The notes under the pieces: generated by a model
Told to the model about the DNA's origin: nothing
The model's database searches: none
Seen by the model: only the letters and a program-made list of their open reading frames with translations
Shown: in pieces, positions 58,441 through 64,000 of the stretch
Layout: the number at the start of each line of letters is the position of its first letter
How positions within the stretch are numbered: position 1 is the stretch's first letter
Program-made: the position numbers and the translations under genes
Source of the DNA: Ectobius pallidus
Lineage: Eukaryota > Arthropoda > Insecta > Blattodea > Ectobiidae
DNA length: 64,000 nt
NCBI GenBank assembly: GCA_964059195.1
Contig: CAXKWD010000006.1
Span: 16,112,530 to 16,176,529 of the forward strand
Direction: 5' to 3'

Positions 58441-58980
58441 CCCCTACGTAGATCTCTCATTAATAACGAGCATTTGAAAAAGGAAATAACGCAAGCGAGC
58501 GGCGTATACTAAAGCACGCAAGTGAATGACCTGCGAGTAACATGTCAAAAATAGCATCACGCGACTTCATGTGCGCAGAATGGAATACTGAAGCTAATAT
58601 ACTAAAGCCAACAGTGGACAAATATTTGCGATAATGAAGTACTTGAATATAAAGGATTTGGATGAAAACTGCTAAAGAGAACCATTCCTTCGCGTAGTAA
58701 TAATACTCATCAAAATGCTTATATAATTTAAATGTGCCAACTAAATGTATCTTGGTGTCTTTGGCAAGAAGCCTACGTTACGCAAAACATACGGGAAGAA
58801 GCCCGATCAGGATTCTATTATGCATAACTTCATAAGCATGTAACTTCATATACAATATAACCTCAGCTTGAATCTTCCATTCAAAATCGGCATAATTACT
58901 AAGAATGATTAATCTTCAAAGGGATTTCCTACCAAAACATGACTTTAATAATAATGTAAACCATGACATATTTCACTCAC

Positions 58981-59240
58981 CGAGCAATCCCCGACGAATC
59001 CGTGAAGGTACATCTATAATCGCAGAGCACTACATGATACTGTAACTTGCACAGAACAACTCCGCGAGCTACTTCCCACACCCCAGCAAGAAACCTCGGG
59101 AACGCAACTAACGCCACCAAGCGAGAAAATACCCAAGCCTGAAGCAATACGTCACCGGAAAGAACGACTAAATCCAAATTAGTACTAATAACAGAACACA
59201 ATCGTAAATATAAAATCAACGGAAGTGAGTACAAAATAGA
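58981..59240 (-). promoter_or_regulatory. First-exon-like GC-richer segment on the minus strand
   Basis: The minus strand has an 85-codon open stretch (58977-59234) in a locally CpG-containing segment that ends CGGGGATTGCTCG followed by GTGAGTGAAA, a strong donor. Protein family is not recognised; it could be an untranslated leader exon driven by an LTR promoter. Confidence 0.3.
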
Positions 59241-59276
59241 TGAAGCATAAGCAAATACAAAATCATTACAACAGTA

Positions 59277-59880
59277 GGCCCAAGAGTTAAACAGTGAAAG
59301 AATTTTTCAATTACATAGACGCATCTGTAGCGACTGGAAATTTAGATGGATGTAATAAGAAGCATATATTGAAATTAAAATCAATCGGTCCGGCAGCTGA
59401 TATTTTTTTAAGTAAGCCAGTTTTTACTGAAGATACGACTACATAGGATGTAGTTAGGCAGCTTGCGAGGAAAGATTTACAGAAAAGCTTTCAGATAAAA
59501 CTTATTGCGCACAGGTACAGATAGCATTACAGAAAGTAAATTAATTTCCTGAAGTTTTTGCTGACCGTATGAAAGTTTGTTTTGAACATTTTAAAACATA
59601 GTAACAATGCAGACGAGAAAAGAATTATCTCTGAAGAAAGCGAACGTAAACTTCTCGCAGCCTATGTGGCAGGGTTTAAGGGATGAAGTAGGGAAACAAG
59701 TTCGTTAACGTATACTAAACAGTATGCAGGAAGCAGTGACTACTGACAGCTTAGAACAGAAATCCCGTCAGGGTAGGACAGTTTTGCTGTTAGCAGACCA
59801 GCCAAGTCATGTTATTCATGTGGCCCTTTGCCATATGTCCCGCTAGAGCAGACAGACAAACATTGAAGAACTGTAGCATT
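59277..59880 (+). pseudogene. Gag C-terminal remnant of the long-LTR element
   Basis: Interrupted readings give VKEFFNYIDASVATGNLDG, LKLKSIGPAADIFLS, then NADEKRIISEESERKLLAAY and NSMQEAVTTDSLEQKSRQG. The last match is a degraded zinc knuckle region (CHMSR near 59830). The order follows capsid and nucleocapsid of gypsy-like Gag. At least five stops or shifts. Confidence 0.65.
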
Positions 59881-60470
59881 TTCAACTCAGTAAAGTGAAA
59901 TAAGAAATTTAGTATTTCTTTGCGAACCAGTGGTTGTAAATAATGCGTTTATTTAAAACACTGAAGAACTGTATTACTTTAATTTAGTAATTTAGGCACT
60001 GTAGGAAGAGGCAAAGAGACTTAAGGGAGGCAGAGGAAAACGCTCCAATGTCGAGACAAGACTAGATCCTTACAGTTGCGAAACCATGGTCTTGGTAAAC
60101 ACAAATGGTAAACATAAAATAGTGAACATAGTAAAGTCAACATAGTTCAGTTTGAAGTAAATAAAGGTTCTACTATAGTCTAAATAAATTAGGCGTTAAA
60201 ATATGAGGTCACAGGTCATAATTTAGAAATACTGGGGACAGTAGCGATGCCCATAGTATTTGGAAATGGCGAAGGGAAACCGCCATATGTTTATGGTATT
60301 TTAGTGAAAAATACTGGGGTCAGTGAAGATGCCCGTAGTATTTGAGAACGGTGAGGAATGCCACCATGAGTATTTACACATTCGACAAGATGGACTTTAG
60401 GGCTAGTTTTCCTTGTCAAGACCATAAACGTGGATATCTAGAGAGAATTGCGTAATGTATTGAGAAGATT
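59881..60470. repeat. Decayed interior with an 80-bp duplication
   Basis: AATACTGGGG(A/T)CAGT...GATGCCC(A/G)TAGTATTTG occurs at about 60228 and 60309, a degenerate 81-bp direct repeat. No pol motif was recognised. Confidence 0.55.
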
Positions 60471-63400
60471 TCCGTGGATATAGTAACTAGCACACTACGA
60501 AATGGTACAGATAGTCGAATCTGGACTGATCAACCAGAAAAATTCGCTCGCTACCCCCCGAGGGAGGAATTATGCGATATGTTATCAAGTAGTAGTTGTG
60601 ATATAGCGGAAGTACCTAACGTTAATTCTAATCAAACATACGTAATTATCTCAGAGTCTGAATATGCTGATGTTTTTGTGTGTGAGTATACTGTTCAGAA
60701 ACAATGACGTAAACCAGCATAAGACACACCGCCTATGGAAGACACGCCGTGGTAGAGCCAGTTGAAATACGTACCGGTACAAATAGCATTTAGGTGGCTC
60801 GTGAAACAGAGAAATACATTTAAAATGTATACGGTTGTGTAAAATAGTGAACCTGACAAAAAGACAGAAATAGTGTAACTGTACCGCGCACATCTCAGCA
60901 GCAGACCATATGAGAATTAATTGAGGCTGATAAGAATTAAATGCACGCGATACATTCCGTTTAGAAGGCAAGATAATAATTTTACAAGAAACAAAGACCA
61001 TAGGCAATGTAACACTGACACTGAACTCTTCTTGAACCACAATCACTCGCTAGATTCTTCATTGATGTCTTGAAGGTCTTCTTAAAGCAGAGATGATTGA
61101 TACCGCCAAATAAATGAAAACTTGCTGGTTTAAAAGACAGATTTAATGACAATACCGGAGGACCACTTGATTTAATATTCAAGAAATGATGTGAATAATA
61201 ATAAATACATATATGCAGTAATTATATGCTGCAATTTATAACATTCACAGTCAATGTGATGCTTGAATTCACAAATTATAAACGCAATAATAATGTTACT
61301 GAAATATATTGCGTATCAATGTAAATACAGCTATGTTGCGTTGAAGTCAATGCAATATTAGAAGCTGTATGAAATAATTTTAGGTCTTAAAAACACTCAC
61401 TTGGTAATAAAGATTCCTTTTGTATCTAATATCACACAAGAAGTAACCCTGAAGTCCAAAATCAGGCAATAATTAAGATAATCAATCCTCGAAGAAATGT
61501 CTGGTAGAGACACTAAGCAAATTCAGCCAATCTTCAGAGAATAAAACGTGGAAAATTGCTTCTGTGCAATTAATACCAAGTATGAATAAACTTTAACTCG
61601 CAGGAAGCGAAATATAAAGCTCTATGATAATAAAAATCACTGCTGGATAAGTCCAGAATGAACTATAATCCTTAAAGAGGATTGTACAAGGGACGTAGAC
61701 GAAGGAAGAATGGTTTGAATTAAAACAATGACTTATAACAATACTAGAAACTCAATCCCATTGGGCGAAGATTATAAAACGATTGAGCAATTAAAAAATT
61801 TAAAGAAAAACGTGGATTGTGAAGCAATCAAAAAGAATAGTAAGAGAATGAAATAAAATATGTTTTATAATTATTCTGTACTTAAAATAATAAAAATATA
61901 AACCGAAAATAAACGTTGATTTGAGTTTAATAGAGAAAAGAACTAGTGATCAATTGTTTTTTGACAATAAAAATAATAATTACTAGGAGGCCGTGAGGAA
62001 ATTGGCTTTGAATAAAATATCACCAAAGCCGAAAGAAGACAAGAATAAATATTAAAGGATTATTATAGATAGCCAAGAAAATAAAAAACTCTATCAAATC
62101 TCAAGTATCAAACATAACTGAACAGTAACCGCGAACAGAGAAGTAGTTGTAACTTCCCTCGCGAAGAAATGCTGTGTGCATTAGATAAATTCTGTGAGCA
62201 TTAGACAGGTGTTCGTTGAAATGGAGAAATTCGAATTAAAAAAAAAAATTATAATTCGAAACAGGATTTTTTGCAGTGACAAATATTTTTATTTATGTTC
62301 AGTACATACTTAAAATTGTTCAAGTGTATAAGTGCTGTTGTGTTAAACTTTTCTATGTGAAAAGTGAAGACAATATTTTTTGAAAATAATAGATTACGTT
62401 ATTTCCGTGTGAAGATTATTTTGGAAATAATTGCAACATTAAAGTGTTTCATTTTTGTAGATTTACACGCTTTAGTAATTATGCGACAGTGAAATGATTT
62501 AGTGAGAGCTATTTTATCCGAGAAAATTATTAAGAATATTTAAAGTTTTTTTTTTTTAATTTTAATATTAATTTATTTAAACAGTTTACAATGAAGAATT
62601 TTATTTGAAGATTATTCAGATTTAAATAATTAAATTAAAATATATAAACAAGATTACAAACACAGTGTATTAAGTAAAGATTACATTCGATAGAAGAAAT
62701 GCTTAACCAATAATAAAATTTAAATTTTTTAGGTTATTGCGAAATCAAGTGATTTTTGTAAACCACTTATGTGACGGTATATCGATGTCAATGTTTATAT
62801 TTTGAGATTTTAAATTGAAATAATTAATATTATTATTACGATTAAATATTAGAAGTTATTGCTAGGACATTTAGTTAATGCCAAGATATGAATATTATTT
62901 GCGATTACTAGCATTTTATAAAATAAATTGGAAATTTATTGTAAATTTAATCGGAGACATTTATGAATTATTTAGAATCAGAGAATTTTAGGACAGATAT
63001 CTGTTTACATAAACAGAAGTTAAACTGGTTTTTATTATTACAGTACCATTCTGTAATTATGATGATGTGTTACAATGATGTGAACGTAAACAAATTAACG
63101 GAAGTTTAATTTGAAGGCGATAAACAATTAAAAAGGATAATAAATCGTGAGGCTTTGTGCAATCAGAATAGATGGCTATGTGCCTTAACACAACACAGCA
63201 CGAGAGGTGTCACTCAAGTAAATCTTAAGAAATAGTAGAGAAATCTTTGTCAGACGATGGAGCAATAAAACGAAAATTGATTAAATTAACCTATAGGTAG
63301 AGATATCCAGCAAGAGAATATCCGGATAAATAAGTCGCTAGAAGGACATGAAACAAGTCAGGCAGAGACTACCCGTACCCTAGCGATGACTCCGATGATA

Positions 63401-63500
63401 GTAGACCTTAGGACCTTAAGACCTTCGAGATCCCCTCAGGCTAGTCAAGAGGGATGGCGTAAAGCGGACTTAGCTCTTTCGAGTAAGAAATAAATAAAAC
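60471..63500. other. Very AT-rich anonymous DNA
   Basis: A 77-codon frame at 60474-60707 has no recognised family. The stretch from about 62230 to 63120 is mostly A/T with long homopolymer runs. No element end or RNA gene was found. Confidence 0.4.
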
Positions 63501-63514
63501 TGAAATGTTACCAT

Positions 63515-63600
63515 AGACCATGAGGTTAATGAAATATGAGACCATGAGGCTGATTTGAAATAGACCATGAGGTTGATTCGAAATGAGACCATGTTACTAG
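63515..63600. repeat. 24-bp tandem repeat
   Basis: Three units of AGACCATGAGGTTGATT-like sequence begin at 63515, 63539 and 63562, with a partial fourth. Confidence 0.75.
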
Positions 63601-64000
63601 GGTTATCATAGACAATAAGACTAATGATTATTGAGATTAGTTGTGCAAGGTTGACAATTGAATTCGAACACGGGACAGACGATAAAACGCAAAGACGGAA
63701 GTACGAAAGAACATAACGGACGGTTATATATTGCAGGGCAAATATTGATAGCAGATTTATTTTTGCTTGCTGATTTTTAATTTAGAATGATTTTAAATTA
63801 AATAAATGGTTGAAAATGTTTAAAAGAGAAAGATTTTTTGAGACAAGTGTTCGGTAGTTATTTTAGCATAAGGGTGTGAGAGGATGTTTTAAAAGTATTG
63901 ATAAATTTCAAAAATTTAATCAATAAACCTAATTACCCTTCCCGAAACTATTTTCCTCGTATCACCACGAAGCTTAAAATTTTCAGTAAAGCGTGCTGAA

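Larger units (their letters stand above)
56369..59272. mobile_element. 2.9-kb insertion in gag, solo-LTR-like
   Basis: The flanks are AGTA (56365-56368 and 59273-59276), and the gag frame resumes in phase to the right. The insert begins TGGGGGGGGG and ends ATTACAAC(A). On the minus strand this reads GTTGTAATG...CCCCCA, roughly LTR-like. It contains no coding domain but a 188-bp array and, near its right end, a first-exon-like sequence on the minus strand. A solo LTR in minus orientation is the simplest reading; exact ends are uncertain by one or two bases. Confidence 0.5.
53677..64000 (+). mobile_element. Long-LTR retrotransposon, left part, decayed and running off the window
   Basis: It starts with a 2390-bp LTR candidate, then a tRNA-Leu-type primer site and a decayed gag on the plus strand. 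The gag is split by an insertion at 56369-59272. Beyond 59880 no protease, reverse transcriptase or integrase motif could be recognised up to 64000, so either pol is deleted or very corrupt, and the right boundary is unknown. No matching 3' LTR occurs in the window; the claim rests on LTR termini, primer site and gag. Confidence 0.6.

Noticed and set aside
60474..60707. 77-codon plus-strand frame
   Set aside because: No recognised motif; the region is the decayed interior of an LTR element, and the match to any pol domain failed by eye.

Overview
The window is AT-rich eukaryotic DNA with no bacterial-style gene organisation. The element types (copia, gypsy, Dong-like and R2-like LINEs, hAT, PIF/Harbinger, Helitron-like ends, tRNA-derived SINEs, TAAG-tailed LINEs) and the very low gene content point to a large, repeat-rich insect genome, perhaps a cockroach or other polyneopteran; the species is an inference. 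No complete host gene is visible. Nearly everything recognisable is a mobile element or its debris, often nested.

Layout. 1-13 kb: a 196-bp tandem repeat, a tRNA-like SINE, several copies of one interspersed module, a 1.43-kb hAT MITE with a perfect 8-bp target duplication (4128-5559), a LINE 3' end with a long TAAG tail, and a decayed hAT transposon (7758-10472) split by a PIF/Harbinger element (8604-10090). 13-20 kb: a Harbinger element (13673-15579) holding a HARBI1-like fragment and an R2-like LINE fragment, then a 5'-truncated Dong-like LINE with a 799-codon open frame sitting inside a TAA microsatellite (16445-19052).

21-36 kb: a 13.3-kb gypsy element in minus orientation (22581-35874, LTRs nearly identical) whose integrase is interrupted by an intact copia element in plus orientation (24911-29356, identical 143-bp LTRs, 1329-codon polyprotein, CTTTC duplication). 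The gypsy itself sits in what looks like a host exon on the minus strand.

36-53 kb: mostly anonymous DNA with a LINE relic, a 1.2-kb near-perfect palindrome (41557-42760), a 298-bp SINE with a 14-bp duplication, a promoter-like NRF1/CRE cluster next to a 761-bp hAT MITE (48789-49549), and Helitron-like ends. 53.7-64 kb: the left part of another LTR retrotransposon with an unusually long LTR (2390 bp) that carries a short ATG-exon with a strong splice donor, followed by a tRNA-Leu-type primer site and a badly decayed gag. That gag is split by a 2.9-kb insertion containing a 188-bp satellite-like array. The right LTR is not in the window.

The elements do not form a pathway; their relation is chronological. 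Nesting gives relative ages: copia is younger than gypsy, gypsy is younger than the exon-like sequence, Harbinger is younger than the hAT copy it interrupts, and the 2.9-kb insertion is younger than the long-LTR element. No clearly new biological system was found. The most unusual items are the long LTR with leader exon and the exon candidate broken by gypsy.
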